Assembly: GCF_033115175.1 (NCBI RefSeq)
Contig: NC_084834.1
Span: 90,628,462-90,692,461, forward strand
Length of the DNA stretch: 64,000 bases
Source of the DNA: Lepus europaeus
Taxonomy: Eukaryota; Chordata; Mammalia; Lagomorpha; Leporidae
Direction of reading: 5' to 3'
Below the pieces are notes generated by a model. That model worked only from the letters and a program-made list of their open reading frames with translations. It was not told where the DNA came from and ran no database searches. A program made the position numbers and the translations under genes. Numbering within the stretch: the first letter of the stretch is position 1; the number at the start of each line of letters is the position of its first letter. This document shows positions 1 through 10,724 of the stretch, piece after piece.

Positions 1-320
1 CCCGGCTCCTCTAATTGTTTTGTGTCATCCAAAGAAGGAAAGGCACGTGGAGTCCTTGTAACACAGGCGGGTCTGTGTTTTCACCACCCCTGAGAGTTCA
101 AAGATTGATGTGCTCTGACTGGAGAAATGCTGCTTACAAAGGCACTGACTTCTGGTTCAATGCAATTTATGATTTTGTTGTTTGCTTTATTCTGTTTTGG
201 GATCTAAATACTGGAAATTTGTGCTTTGAACTAACACACGCCATGTTAGGGTTTGATTTGAATAATGATTAACCTGTTCATCTTTAGGAAATTCACCCAC
301 ACATTTAAAGGCCCTCCATA
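1..320. other. Unique sequence, probable intron of the left-hand gene
   Basis: No repeat, RNA or coding feature recognised. If the exon at 1377 is real and the gene runs left to right, this is intronic. The short open frames here have no coding character. Confidence 0.4.
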
Positions 321-638
321 TTTTTTTTTTTTTTTAAAGATTTATGTACTAGGGGCAGAGGCAGAGAGAGAGAGGTCTGTCTTCCATCTGCTGGTTCATG
401 CCCCAGATGGCTGCAACAGCCGGAGCTGCACTGTTGAGAAGCCAGGAACCAGGAGTTTCTTCCAGGTTTCCCACAAGGGTGCAGGGGCCCAAGGACTTGG
501 GCCATCTTCTACTGCTTTCCCAGGCCATAGCAGAGAGCTGGATCGGAAATGGAGCAGCCAGGACTCAAACTGGCACCCATATGGGATGCTGACACTGCAG
601 GAGGCAGCTTTACCTGCTACACCACAGTGCCGGCCCCC
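321..638 (-). repeat. CSINE (lagomorph tRNA-derived SINE)
   Basis: Starts with a T-run (its A-tail), then the 'aaagattta' and GA-rich tail region, and ends in 'gtgccggcccc', the reverse complement of the tRNA-like head. Short flanking duplicates (ccatat) fit a target-site duplication. Internal open frames are SINE-derived. Confidence 0.92.
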
Positions 639-680
639 ATATGAGTTTTAGTTAAGACAGAAGTGATGAACAAACAAAAT

Positions 681-1006
681 GGGGGCCTGCACTATGGCAT
701 AGCCTGTAATGCCGCCACCTGCAGTGCTGACATCCCATATGGGCACCAGTTCGAGTCCCAGCTGCTGCACTTTCAACCTGGCTTTCTACTATTGCCTGGA
801 AGAACAGTGGAAGATGGCCCAAGTCTTTGGGCCCCTATACCCACATGGGAGATGCAGAAGAAGCTCCTGGTTCCTGTCTTTGCATCAGCATAGCTCCAGC
901 TGAGGCAGCCAATTGGGGAGTGAACCATCAGATGGAAGACCTCTCTCTGCCTCTCCTTCTCTCTCTGTGTATTTCTGCCTTCAAATAAATAAATAAATCT
1001 TTAAAA
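681..1006 (+). repeat. CSINE
   Basis: Head 'gggggcctgcactatggcat' at the left, a pol III B-box-like word (gttcgagtcc) at about 749, a CT-rich stretch at 940-975 and an 'aaataaataaataaat' tail. The word acaaacaaaa occurs on both sides, fitting a target-site duplication. Confidence 0.92.
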
Positions 1007-1376
1007 AGCAAACAAAAACGGTGCTTTGTTTTCCTAGAGGGAAAAACACAGGAAAACAGTCCTAGTTTTAATAATACAAGTTTAAATACAAGTATCAAAG
1101 ACAGCAGCCCTAGCTTCTAAAAAGAAACAGAATAGAGATGTTATGCCTTATGTTAACCAAGCATTAGAGAGATGATTCCTTCCTCACAGTAACACACACT
1201 GGATGAGTGGTAGAATGGGACTTCAATCTGTCTTCCTACTTCCAAATCCAGTGTTCTTTGGCACATTGTTGACCAGCTGTGGAAGCGTCATGGCACTGTG
1301 CAGTATGTGTTAATATGGAACCCTTAGGCATCTGTGCTGGGGAGGACGTCTTATACCTTGGCCTTTCTCTTCCCAG
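1007..1376 (+). other. Probable last intron, with a weak ancient repeat
   Basis: Positions 1150-1265 resemble the conserved part of an old MIR/L3-type repeat ('tccagtgttctttggcac'). The stretch ends in a pyrimidine-rich tract (ggcctttctcttcccag), a good 3' splice acceptor with AG at 1375-1376. Confidence 0.4.
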
Positions 1377-1476
1377 GGATGGAGGTCTGAAGAGAGGAAA
1401 GGTGAAGGACACCTTTAAGGAAGAACAGCAGAAGAATTACAGCAAGATGATTGTGGGCAACGGCTCTCTGAACTGA
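1377..1476 (+). CDS. Candidate terminal coding exon of an unidentified gene
   Basis: What is seen: a polypyrimidine tract and CAG lead into a frame open for 32 codons from 1378 to a TGA at 1474-1476. The peptide is hydrophilic and Lys/Glu/Gln-rich, containing KVKDTFKEEQQKNYSK and ending VGNGSLN. Third codon positions are mostly G or C although the surroundings are AT-rich, which is typical of real coding sequence. Downstream is an apparently unique ~1.1 kb stretch with AATAAA signals, as expected for a 3' UTR. The open frame continues leftward to an ATG at 1279, but the acceptor makes 1377 the likelier exon start (phase 1). The rest of the gene would lie left of the window. I do not recognise the protein family; a soluble or cytosolic C-terminal tail would fit the composition. 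The alternative is a chance open frame, but acceptor, codon bias and poly(A) signals agree with each other. Confidence 0.5.
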
Positions 1477-2109
1477 TGACACCTTGTAGAAAATCCTGGC
1501 TTCCCAGAGAACTTTCCTTAGAAATGGAATGGGTTTTGGGGGGCAGTGTATTTTGTTTTGTTTTGCTGTTTTTAAAAAGTTGTTAATCTTTTCTACAGGA
1601 TGATTGTTTCTACCTCTTTATGCCAGAGGCAGAACCTACAGGTGCCCTTTTGGCTTTCAATGTTGTTATAGCAATAGCCCCATGAACTAATTGTTAGGTA
1701 GCTTACAGAGTTAAAGTTTTGTCTTTTGTAAAATGATTGAATCATCATTGAACAAAATATTTATGCAGGAAAAAGTGCTTTTGAAGTGTGTTTGGTACTT
1801 GTTGATATGATAATTCTCGAAAAATACTCCAAACTCTGTTTTCATAATTAGCATCTGCCCTGCCTTCGAACTCCTCAACGGTAGGTTGATGCACACAGCT
1901 AGGGCTGGTTACCTTTGTGTTCTGTTCTACCTAGCATGAGTTTGGAATGTCACCTGACCTGAAAGTGAAAAGAAAATGCAACTTATTTCTTACTTCTGTA
2001 TTGCAAGAGAAATGCTAGTTAGCTTCACCAAAGAAAAGTGAGTCAAATATGCCTATGCATTTACATGTAGGCAACTCCCAAATCAATACTTTTTTAGTTA
2101 GCAACTGGT

Positions 2110-2115
2110 AATAAA
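2110..2115 (+). promoter_or_regulatory. Proximal AATAAA poly(A) signal
   Basis: Canonical hexamer about 635 bases after the stop codon. A T/GT-rich stretch follows only at about 2180-2222, so the downstream element is rather distant. Possible alternative 3' end. Confidence 0.35.
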
Positions 2116-2560
2116 GAGCTTAGATAGTTTTCCTCATCTGTGCCCAAATCTAAGTCTCTGTTCCCCTGAATCTATGGATTGGTTTTTTTTGTTTGTTTTA
2201 ATTTTTTTTTTTTTTTTTTTTTGGTAACAACACATTTTCAAGTAGAAGGAGCCTTTAAAAAAGGAGTCACAGTAAGTGTTGCTGGTATGGATGAGTGAAT
2301 GCATGTGGAGCCACCCCTCACCTGCACCTCTTTGTGGTTAATTCCTGAACTTTCCTAGTCTCTTAAGCAGAAAAATGAGTGGTATGATTACCTTTTAGAA
2401 ACTGAGCCTTAAAATTTTTACAGGGGGGAAGTGAGTGCCCCACTGACTCAGCATAAGCAACGTGTGATAGCAAAGGTATGCCTTTATATAAATGCTCAAG
2501 AGTGTTCTCTCTCTTCTGGTAACCATGTACAGAATGTGAAACCGTCGTTCCAGGATTATA

Positions 2561-2566
2561 AATAAA
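2561..2566 (+). promoter_or_regulatory. Distal AATAAA poly(A) signal
   Basis: Canonical hexamer in 'ataaataaat', followed 20-30 bases later by a GT-rich element (tgtgtgttgcatta). This is the better formed of the two signals and is taken as the main 3' end. Confidence 0.45.
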
Positions 2567-2590
2567 TTTTATATTTTTAAATGTGTGTTG

Positions 2591-3454
2591 CATTATTTCC
2601 TCCAGCCCTTTACCCTCTTCTGGTTTTGAGTAAGTTAAATGCTTTCTTTCTACAAGCAAGGGCTGCTTGTTTTTATTTCAGTGACACAGTTAAATTTTAC
2701 TGGACTGGAACACTCGGGCAACTAGAACATCAACCACTTTTCTCATCTCTCTCTTAGCTTAGTCATTTAGACTCTGGCCCGTGGGCTCCACCTTGGACCA
2801 GGTCACAGACTTCAGTTGCTTTACAGGTGACCTCAGGCAGTTGTATCTCATTGACTCTCTGGGTAGGCCTGATCTAGCACTGTCAGTACATACTCTTCTT
2901 ACCTGGATAGAGGAGTTTCTCCAAAGGACGATTTGCAGCCAGGTTTCCCTTCTGGTCAGGGCCACCATCTTTCTGCTCTTCCCACCTCCTTTCTCTTTGC
3001 TGTAAGTCTCTCCCTCCCCAAAATGTGCAACTCCAAATATTGATATGTGGAGGTGACTCTTTTTTTCTCAGAAAGAATTTCTTTCTACTTTGTGTATTCA
3101 GTGCTGCTTGAATTGATCTATTTTATTAGTTTAGTTCTCAGGAAAGCTAATAGAACAGGTAATAACTATTTTGTCTGTACACCAACAAAGTATATCTTTG
3201 CAAGAGTACAATGAGAACAATACTGTCACGTATTCACTTGAGAATCTAATGCTGTCTCACAACCTTTTTCTGTAGGTCTTTGATTCATTCAACTCATTTT
3301 CACATTGCTTGAGGAATTGCTGTATTACTGAAAACATGTTTCTGAAAAGCTAGTGTATGCACAGGTTTAGTGTAGAGTGAATTGAACTTTTTTTTTTTTT
3401 AATACATTTGCCTCCCTGATTTTTATTATCGTTTTTAAAGAGTACATGGTTCTT
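2591..3454. other. Intergenic stretch with a possible MIR
   Basis: Positions 2765-2880 contain 'caggtgacctcaggcagttg', resembling the MIR core on the + strand. The rest, including a T-run at 3390-3401, shows nothing recognisable. Confidence 0.35.
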
Positions 3455-3750
3455 AAGCAAATTTATTTATTTTCATTTTGTTTGAACAGTAGACACATAC
3501 GAGTCACTAATTCACTCCCCAGATGCCCACAACAACCATGGCTGGGCCAGGCTGAAGCCAGAAGCTTAATCCAAGTCTCCTATCTGGGTGATGGGGACCC
3601 GGGTAATCAAATCATCATATGCTGCCTCCTGAGGTGCATGTTAGCAGGAAGCAAGTTTGGAAGCAGAAAGATGAGACTCGAGTTAGGCCTCTGATGTGGG
3701 ATGTGGGCGAGACAAGCAGTGTCTTAAGTGCTTCAATAATTGCCCACATC
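3455..3750 (-). repeat. CSINE, old and diverged
   Basis: Reverse-oriented SINE core recognisable from 'cactccccagatgcccacaa', 'gctgggccaggctgaagcc' and 'gttagcaggaag'. The head is degraded, so this is an older subfamily. Confidence 0.7.
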
Positions 3751-3763
3751 CTCTAATATTATT

Positions 3764-4080
3764 ATTATTATTTTTTTTTGACAGAGTGGACAGTGAGAGA
3801 GAGAAAGGTCTTCCTTTTCCATTGGTTCACCCCCCAATGGCCCCTGTGGCCAGCGCACCGCGCTGATCCGAAGCCAGGAGCCAGGTGCTTCTCCTGGTCT
3901 CCCATGCGGGTGCAGGGCCCAAGGACTTGGGCCATCCTCCACTGCACTCCCGGGCCACAGCAGAGAGCTGGACAGGAAGAGGAGCAACCGGGACAGAATC
4001 CAGCGCCCTGACCGGGACTAGAACCCAGGGTGCCAGCGAAGCAGGAAGAGGATTAGCCTATTGAGCCACGGTGCTGGCCC
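3764..4080 (-). repeat. CSINE, young, with TSD
   Basis: Well-preserved copy ending 'gagccacggtgctggccc'. The duplicate tctaatattatt occurs at 3752-3763 and 4082-4093, so both insertion boundaries are defined. Confidence 0.95.
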
Positions 4081-4093
4081 TTCTAATATTATT

Positions 4094-4608
4094 TTATACC
4101 CACTTTAGAAGAAATTATGTTCAGAGTGTAGTGTACAAGAGTTCCTGTAATTATAATGAGAGATCAAGGGTAGAAGGGATTTGGCAGGAAAATCCCATCA
4201 GATAATAACTTTTATCTAACCCTTGCAGCCTCGAAGTTTTCCTGTAGGTTCAGACTTCCCAGCCAATTAAGCTTTGCCTTGCTGATTTGCACCATCCTCT
4301 CAGTGCATACGTTGCACTTCGGGTGTTCTGTTGGTATCTTAACACTTGGCAGGGGTTGTTAGGATTGTGGATGACATGTTGTGGTCAGGAGGTCTACCTC
4401 TTGGCCAAAGCTGCTGTCGGTCTTGATTTCTGAAAGGTGATTTTTACTGACCTACCCTGCCTTGTGATAGGACAGAGGAGGCTGTATTGGGAGCCAGGGC
4501 AAAGCTGGGATTCGGGACTGGTGCTGCAGGTTGGGGTCCCTAAAGATCTTGACAAAAGCAGTGTGCTTAGTTTTGCTCTTTAACATGTGTTCTTCATGAG
4601 TTGATGCT
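4094..4608. other. Unique stretch
   Basis: No repeat, exon or RNA recognised on either strand. Confidence 0.4.
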
Positions 4609-4627
4609 AGTATTTGAGGTTACTTTT

Positions 4628-5484
4628 TTTTTTTTTAGTGGGAGTCTATTCTTTTTTTTTTTAACTTTTATTTAATGAATATAAATTTCCAGTGTACAGC
4701 TTATGGATTACAATGGCTTCCCCCTCCCATAACTTCCCTCCCACCCGCAACCCTCCCCTCTCCCGCTCCCTCTCCCCTTCCATTTGCATCAAGATTCATT
4801 TTCAATTCTCTTTATATACAGAAGATCAATTTAGTATAAAGATTTCAACTGTTTGCACCAACATAGAAACACAAAGTGAAACATACTGTTTGAGTACTAG
4901 TTATAGCATTAAATCACAATGTACAGCACATTAAGGACAGAGATCCCACATGAGGAGCAAGTGCACAGTGGCTCCTGTTGTTGACCCAACAAATTGACAC
5001 TCTAGTTTATGGCACCAGTAACCATCCTAGGCTGTCGTCATGAGTTGCCAAGGCTATGGAAGCCTTCCAAGTTCCCCGACTCTGATCATATTTAGACAAG
5101 GTCATAAAAGACAGAGTGAGGATAGTAACCAATGATCCTAAGAGTGGCATTTACCAGGTTTGAACAATTATACAGCATTAAGTGGGGAAGAGGACCATCA
5201 GTACACACAGGTTGGGAGTAGAGCCATTGGTGGTAGAGTAGAGGTTATGATTACAAAGGAATGAGGCCCAAGTGCACTATACAGGGCCTAGAACAAAGGA
5301 CAGAGTCATTATGAGAGGAGCTAAGAAAGGTGCTGTCTAAGCTACAAGTAATTTTTCTGATTGAGAGGCAAATAGAACCTGATAGAAGGGGCTTGATAAT
5401 AATCTGGTGTGCTTTAGGCCTTGTAAATTCAGAGGCCCAGACCTATCTATCTCTTCACATGGGGTATATCCTAAGGGAGGTGTG
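4628..5484 (-). mobile_element. LINE-1 3' end, 5'-truncated, lagomorph type
   Basis: Read on the minus strand this ends in a poly(A) tail (+ strand T-run at 4651-4662). It has the polypurine tract of the L1 3' UTR (+ strand C/T-rich 4720-4790) and then ordinary 3' UTR. It is flanked by agtatttgaggttactttttt at about 4609 and 5485-5505, a long TSD. A second T-run and 15 extra bases lie between the L1 end and the left TSD (see findings). No ORF2 sequence is retained. Confidence 0.93.
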
Positions 5485-5505
5485 AGTATTTGAGGTTACT
5501 TTTTT

Positions 5506-5749
5506 GGATAATGGTGAAGGTGATGGGGTAAAGAACCATGAGACATTCCCTAATTGTGGCTCTAACCACAACTGAGGTTGTGTCATCTTTGATAATTGTC
5601 TTTATTTATTGTGACATGGTGGAAATAGAAATGTGTATGTGAAAGTATGTAGGTATACTTCCAGGGAGAGGATAAAAGCATCTGCATTTGCGTTACCTAG
5701 GCCAATAAGTAGAACTTGAGTGCATCCCAGAAGAAGGAAGTCAACAGTT
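5506..5749. other. Unique stretch
   Basis: Nothing recognised. Confidence 0.35.
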
Positions 5750-6020
5750 TCTTAATCCAGTTACTGTTGACAGACAGTAGAGCCATTTCTAACCTTGTTG
5801 TACACGTGTTTGTCTCTCCTGTTACACATGCAGAGGAGTTCTCTAAGCTCACATGTGGTCAGAATTAGGATTGCTGTGCAGTTGGGGATGAGCATATTTA
5901 GTTTTAGTGTGGAAACTGCCAAACTGCTCCTGAAATGTCTGTGCCATTTTACACAGCCCATCAGCAGTGCGTGAGAGCGACACTTGTACTTATTGTAATA
6001 ACTTTGGATGTATTTTTGTT
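5750..6020 (-). repeat. Old L1M fragment
   Basis: The + strand text 'ggaaactgccaaactgctcc ... ccattttacacagcccatcagcagtg' is the well-known reverse-oriented L1 sequence shared by old mammalian L1s, heavily diverged here. Confidence 0.65.
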
Positions 6021-6685
6021 ATCTCGTGCGTTGTTTCTTTCACTGTTTCACACTTTCAGTGTTCACTTTTTTTGGTTTATTAATTCATTTGCTCTGTAAA
6101 TTGGAGACTAATGGCCTCTAATTAATCCAATTTAATGGAAATTAACCTTTTCCACTCAGGATCCCTTTCCTTTGGTGAGAGTGCTGGTGTCAGATCCCTG
6201 GTTTTGCTTTTCTGGAAGCACATTTACTTTATACTCATTCTTAAGAAGTTGTTGCTGGGTGTAGAAGTTTCTATTCACATCAACAGTGTGTTTTCTCTAA
6301 GCACATCACTCCATGGCTGCTCTTGGGAAGTCAGCCACTAGCCTTGTCATTGTGTTTTTGAATATTTGAAATATTTGAATATTGAAACTAATATTTATTT
6401 GAGTGTATTTAAGATCATTTCTTTGTTATTTTGCCCTTTTACTATGATGTGTGTAGTTGTATATGTCTTGTTATCTGTCTTCTTGAGGCTTGACTTTTCA
6501 TTGTGGATTGGTACTTTTCATCAGTTCTGGAAAGTTCTCAAATAATTCTTTATTTGGTATCTTTGCCATATCTCCGTGCACTCTCTCTTTTTAGAAGGAT
6601 GGTTAAGCTAATGTTCAGATCCCTGGTTTTGCTTTTCTGGAAGCAATTTTCCATTTTTTGCCTATCTAGACTTCTTTCTGGATAG

Positions 6686-6686
<1 letters not shown>
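6021..6686. repeat. T-rich stretch, possibly degraded L1, with a 30-base direct repeat
   Basis: A T-rich, probably old L1-derived region. An exact 30-base word beginning cagatccctggttttgc occurs at 6191-6220 and again at 6616-6645. Neither copy lies in a family I can name with confidence. Confidence 0.45.
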
Positions 6687-6717
<31 letters not shown>

Positions 6718-7019
6718 ACTGATTTATTTTAAAGGGAGAATGAGAGAGAAAGAGAGAATGTAAGACAGAAAGAGAGTACTTCCATCCACCAGTTCACTTT
6801 CCACATGGTTGCAATTACCAGGGCTGGGCCAGGCCAAAGCCAGGAGCCATGAATTCCATCTGCGTCTCCCTTGTGGTGGCAGGAACCCAAGTACTTAAGC
6901 CATCTTCCACTGCCATCTTCCTCAGTAGGGAGCTGGAGCAGCTGGAACTGAAACTATTGTTCTCTTATGGGATGCCACCATTGTTTTAACCCACCCATTA
7001 TACCACAGTGCCAGCCCCT
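6687..7019 (-). repeat. CSINE
   Basis: Long T-run at 6687-6711, then GA-rich sequence, ending 'ccacagtgccagcccc'. The centre is diverged ('ttcactttccacatggttgc'). Confidence 0.88.
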
Positions 7020-7619
7020 GAACAGTCTTAATTGTACCACTTAACTGATTCTTTTTCCAATTCCACTGAAGTCTACTGTTACATCCCCTCATTGAGTTTC
7101 TAATTTCTAAGTTTTTATAATAGGACTTCTGTGAGTTGTATCTGGTGTTTTTCAAATATTCTTACGCTTGTAAGTTTTGAAATACCTTATACTTATTGAT
7201 TACGTGTTTTTCCTAACAGTTCAAAGACATTACATTTGGAGGGCTAGAGTCTATTTTTTATGCTGCTCTAGTTCATGGAGTCTTATTTCTTTGTAAATGC
7301 AGAAAGGGTGATCATGCCCTTTTTTGGATTATATTCTATATACACAGAATATATATATAGAATAATATATTCTATATTGTCCTGGAAGACAGCCACACTC
7401 ATTTGTTTATATGCATATGGTTGATGCTTTTGCATTTCAATGCAAGTGGCAAAGCTGTGTCATTGTTGCAGTGACTAAATGGCCAACAAGCCTACGAATT
7501 CATTATCTGACCCTTCCTCCTAAATAGATTGCTACCCCAGCTCTAAACTCAGTTTTCTGCTTGAGGTTTACTGAGCCATGTAGATGGTGAGAATTTAGCC
7601 TATAGACCCCAAAGAAGGG
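7020..7619. other. AT-rich stretch with an AT palindrome
   Basis: Mostly unassigned, and possibly L1-derived at 7200-7330. A palindromic AT tract lies at 7331-7378. Confidence 0.35.
7331..7378. repeat. AT-rich imperfect palindrome
   Basis: Repeated ATTCTATAT and its reverse complement ATATAGAAT flank TATATATA, so the tract could fold into a hairpin or cruciform. Probably a decayed AT microsatellite. Confidence 0.6.
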
Positions 7620-7745
7620 GCTGTGGCTTGGTTTTGAATTCTCTGCATAATGTTTTTGAGATTCACCCATCTTGTGTTTATAACTAGCTCATTCCTTTTA
7701 ATTGCCAAGTGGTTTTAATTCCTTCGGGGAAAATTATTTTTCCCT
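7620..7745 (-). repeat. Old L1M fragment
   Basis: 'ctgcataatgtttttgagattcacccatcttgtg ... tcattccttttaattgccaa' follows the reverse strand of old L1 sequence. Confidence 0.55.
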
Positions 7746-8129
7746 TTCACTTTGCAGGTATTCTGGAACACAAGCAATTGACCTTGCTCACATCTGGAAG
7801 TCAGGGGATGGACAGTTTTGTACTGTATTCTTTCACAGAGGATGTGGACCTATCAGATCCCACCTTCAACAAAGAGTGTCTTAAGTTTGGCTCAGAGGCT
7901 CAGAAGGCTCCAAGTACACCAATGCTAGAGTTTACCGGGTTCAGGCAATGCTGGAGGTTCAGCCACCTGCTGTCTTCTCTGCTGTGGTCTCCTAACTTCC
8001 CTGCTAGTTTATAGAAGCATTCAAAATGATTTTCTTTTGCCATATTGAAGGAGGGTAGTACTCTTTGCTGGAAATAAAAGTTTTAGAATGAGACAACTCT
8101 AAATTAAAAACAAAAGTTACTCTGAGTGT
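7746..8129. other. Unique stretch
   Basis: Two overlapping short open frames (7702-8014) have no acceptor, codon bias or recognisable motif. Nothing else seen. Confidence 0.35.
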
Positions 8130-8690
8130 TTTAGCCTGTTAAGGTCATTATTTTAATATAAAGAGCAAAAACTGCTTTAGAGTCATTACTGTTCATTTGC
8201 AAATTATTTTGCCAAAGGATTTTCATAAAATGAAGTGATTTGCAAGAAGAAGCAGACTGACGTGGGGAAAGCAAGAAGGCTTTTAGCATCAGTAGAAAAT
8301 ACCAGAGACCCAAAAGCAGGAAGGCACATGAAAGAAGTAGCATTCTTGTCTCCTGGGTGGTTGCCAAGTTTTGTGTCTGCCCGTGTTACATTGCAGCCTG
8401 CGCTGAAGCTGCAAGGCCCTTGATGGTCCGTTACACGGGTCATAAATCCCTTTGATGGGCGCCTCCTGCTGCGTAAGAAATATATAGCAAGTCTGGCTGC
8501 TTGCTGGCTTGGCTCTGAGCCTGGAAAAGGCAGAAAGAGGAGAGAATGTGCACTGTCCGTCTTGCTGATCTGAAATATTTCACATTCCCTTGAATTCCAT
8601 GCTATGATTAGGAAGTGGATTGCATGGAAGAGTGAAACTGAAGAGTCAGTCTTACTCCAACGTAAAATAGGATGTGCATTTCTTTCAAAC
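8130..8690. other. Repeat-free block, candidate conserved non-coding element
   Basis: No repeat recognised. Contains an octamer-like ATTTGCAAAT at about 8195, a CDX/HOX-like TCATAAAT in gggtcataaatccc at about 8439, and several CpGs that survive in AT-rich surroundings. The minus strand is open for 162 codons (8204-8692) but shows no domain, and I judge it non-coding. Confidence 0.3.
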
Positions 8691-9626
8691 ATATTTTTTT
8701 TTGAGAAACTGAAAAGTGTACCCTATGACCTAAGGTAAATCTTTGATGATTACAAAAGTCAATTAAGAATCACAGGTTAGGGTTTGGCAAGTTTTCTTTT
8801 TTGAGCAAATTCTCGAGTCGCTGTTTCTCTAGCTTTATAAAGCAGAATATCTACATTTGGGGCTTACTATGCATCCATCACTACTCTGGGCCTGGTGACA
8901 TAGCCATGACCAGGAAAAACAAAGCTGTTGGGCTTTTGAAAATCCACTGAAATAGATGGAAAATAACACAAACCCAGAAATATATTTAGATGAAACCACC
9001 AGAGGGGACTCAGAGTGGCTTTTAATTTTTTTGTATTAGATTGAGATATTAAATGGCCAACCATTCTTTCTACAGAGTTTGCCCAAAAAACTGCTGCCCC
9101 TTAGAGCTAAAGTATAGTACTGATGGATCAAAGGTAGACCAGGAGCAGGGAGTGATTTGCAATGTGCACCTGACAATGCCCTTGTGCTGATATCACCTGC
9201 AGCTTTGACCTTGGTAAGCCTGTTTATTATAGCTAACATCTCTTGCTGCAGGCAGCTCTGACATGTGGTTGTGGCTAAATCAGGCACAAGTGAACTCTGC
9301 CAAACTTCTTAACTGGAAGGAATTTCCAGTACTGGTTGTAGGACAGGCTTTCAACTTGTTCATGCAGAATCAGAATTTTGTTCAGAATGGGCAAACAAGT
9401 GACTTAGGAAATCTTGTTCTATATAAGAGGTTCTGCAGAATTTTGGTTAACCAATGGAGTGACAGATGAGATACCATAGCTCTAGTCTCTATATCCCTTG
9501 GCCTGATACCTCCCTTTGCAAGATGCTTCTATTTAAGTTACCCTGTTTAGACATTTATGCTCAATTTATGCAATACATACCACCACTGAGGTTTGGTTAG
9601 TCCCGAGCCTCCATGCTGCCCAGGTC
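8691..9626. other. Unique stretch
   Basis: No repeat, exon or RNA recognised. Confidence 0.35.
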
Positions 9627-9640
9627 AGAAACCTGCCTTT

Positions 9641-9976
9641 AGGCCGGCGCCGTGGCTCAACAGGCTAATCCTCCGCCTTGCGGCGCCGGCACACCGGGTT
9701 CTAGTCCCAGTTGGGGCGCCGGATTCTATCCCGGTTGCCCCTCTTCCAGGCCAGCTCTCTGCTATGGCCCGGGAAGACAGTGGAGGATGGCCCAAGTGCT
9801 TGGGCCCTGCACCCGCATTGGAGACCAGGAGAAGCACCTGGCTCCTGGCTTCGGATCAGCGTGATGCGCTGGCCGCAGCGGCCATTGGAGGGTGAACCAA
9901 CGGCAAAAAGGAAGACCTTTCTCTCTGTCTGTCTCTCGCTCTCACTATCCACTCTGCCTGTCAAAAAAAAGAAAAA
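9641..9976 (+). repeat. CSINE, youngest-type copy, with TSD
   Basis: Near-intact CpG-rich head (aggccggcgccgtggctcaa) and tail 'gcctgtcaaaaaaaa'. Exact 14-base TSD agaaacctgccttt at 9627-9640 and 9977-9990. Retained CpGs and the perfect TSD indicate a recent insertion. Confidence 0.97.
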
Positions 9977-9990
9977 AGAAACCTGCCTTT

Positions 9991-10317
9991 GAGATCTGGA
10001 ATCTGGAAGTGGAGCTGACCCTGAACCATAAGAAGTGGTGAGGTCTTTTTTTCAGTTCAGGAACAAAGTCCTTTGGGAGTCTGAAGTCTTGGTTATTGCA
10101 GGGCTGGGCAGCTGTGGGAAAGGGAAGGCTTGAGCAGATCTTGGGAGATAAGATACATGGTCTCTGAAGAAGTTAGGAAAATGTGGATGAGTGAGCGTTG
10201 AGCACGCACTGCCCTCCCTCCCAGCCCCCAGACCAAAAACTCAAGTGTGTGAAGGTTGTTTATAATCACAGGTCTTTTTACCTCTGGGATATTCTCTGTT
10301 CTTATTTTTGGAGTCAT
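9991..10317. other. Unique stretch
   Basis: Nothing recognised. Confidence 0.35.
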
Positions 10318-10575
10318 TTTTTTAAAAAATGATTTATCTCTGAGAGAGAGAGAGAGTCAGTCCACTTACTGCCTCACTCCCCAAATGCTTATACCAGCTA
10401 GCGGGACCAGGCTGAAGCCAGAAGCCGGGAACTCAATCTGGGTCTCCCATGTGGGTGGGAGTATTTGAGCCTTCGCCTTCTGCCTTGAAGGGTGTTCATC
10501 AGGAAGCTGGAATTGGGGGCAGAGCCGGGACTTGAACCCCAGCACTCTGACATGGGGTGTGGCCATCTCATGTGG
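10318..10575 (-). repeat. CSINE, old
   Basis: 'gatttatctctgagagagag ... gggaccaggctgaagccaga ... gggtctcccatgtgggtgg' marks a reverse-oriented diverged copy. The tRNA-like head is no longer clear. Confidence 0.75.
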
Positions 10576-10724
10576 TATCTTCTCTGCTGCTCCGAATGAC
10601 TGCCTCTTTTGGAGCCATTTATTCTTTCTCTACCACTGCAGGCCCTCATCATTTCTCGCCTGGGCTCAGTAAGACCCTTTTGACTGATATCTCTGCCTCT
10701 GCTCTTGTTCCCAAAATAGTCTAT

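Larger units (their letters stand above)
1477..2590 (+). other. Probable 3' UTR of the left-hand gene
   Basis: About 1.1 kb of repeat-poor, AT-rich sequence follows the stop codon. It is free of SINE insertions, unlike most of the window, and holds two AATAAA hexamers. A T-run at about 2199-2222 is the only simple sequence. Its end is placed 20-30 bases past the second hexamer. Confidence 0.42.

Noticed and set aside
8204-8692. 162-codon minus-strand frame as a gene
   Set aside because: No recognisable domain, codon bias, promoter or splice support; kept only as a candidate conserved block.
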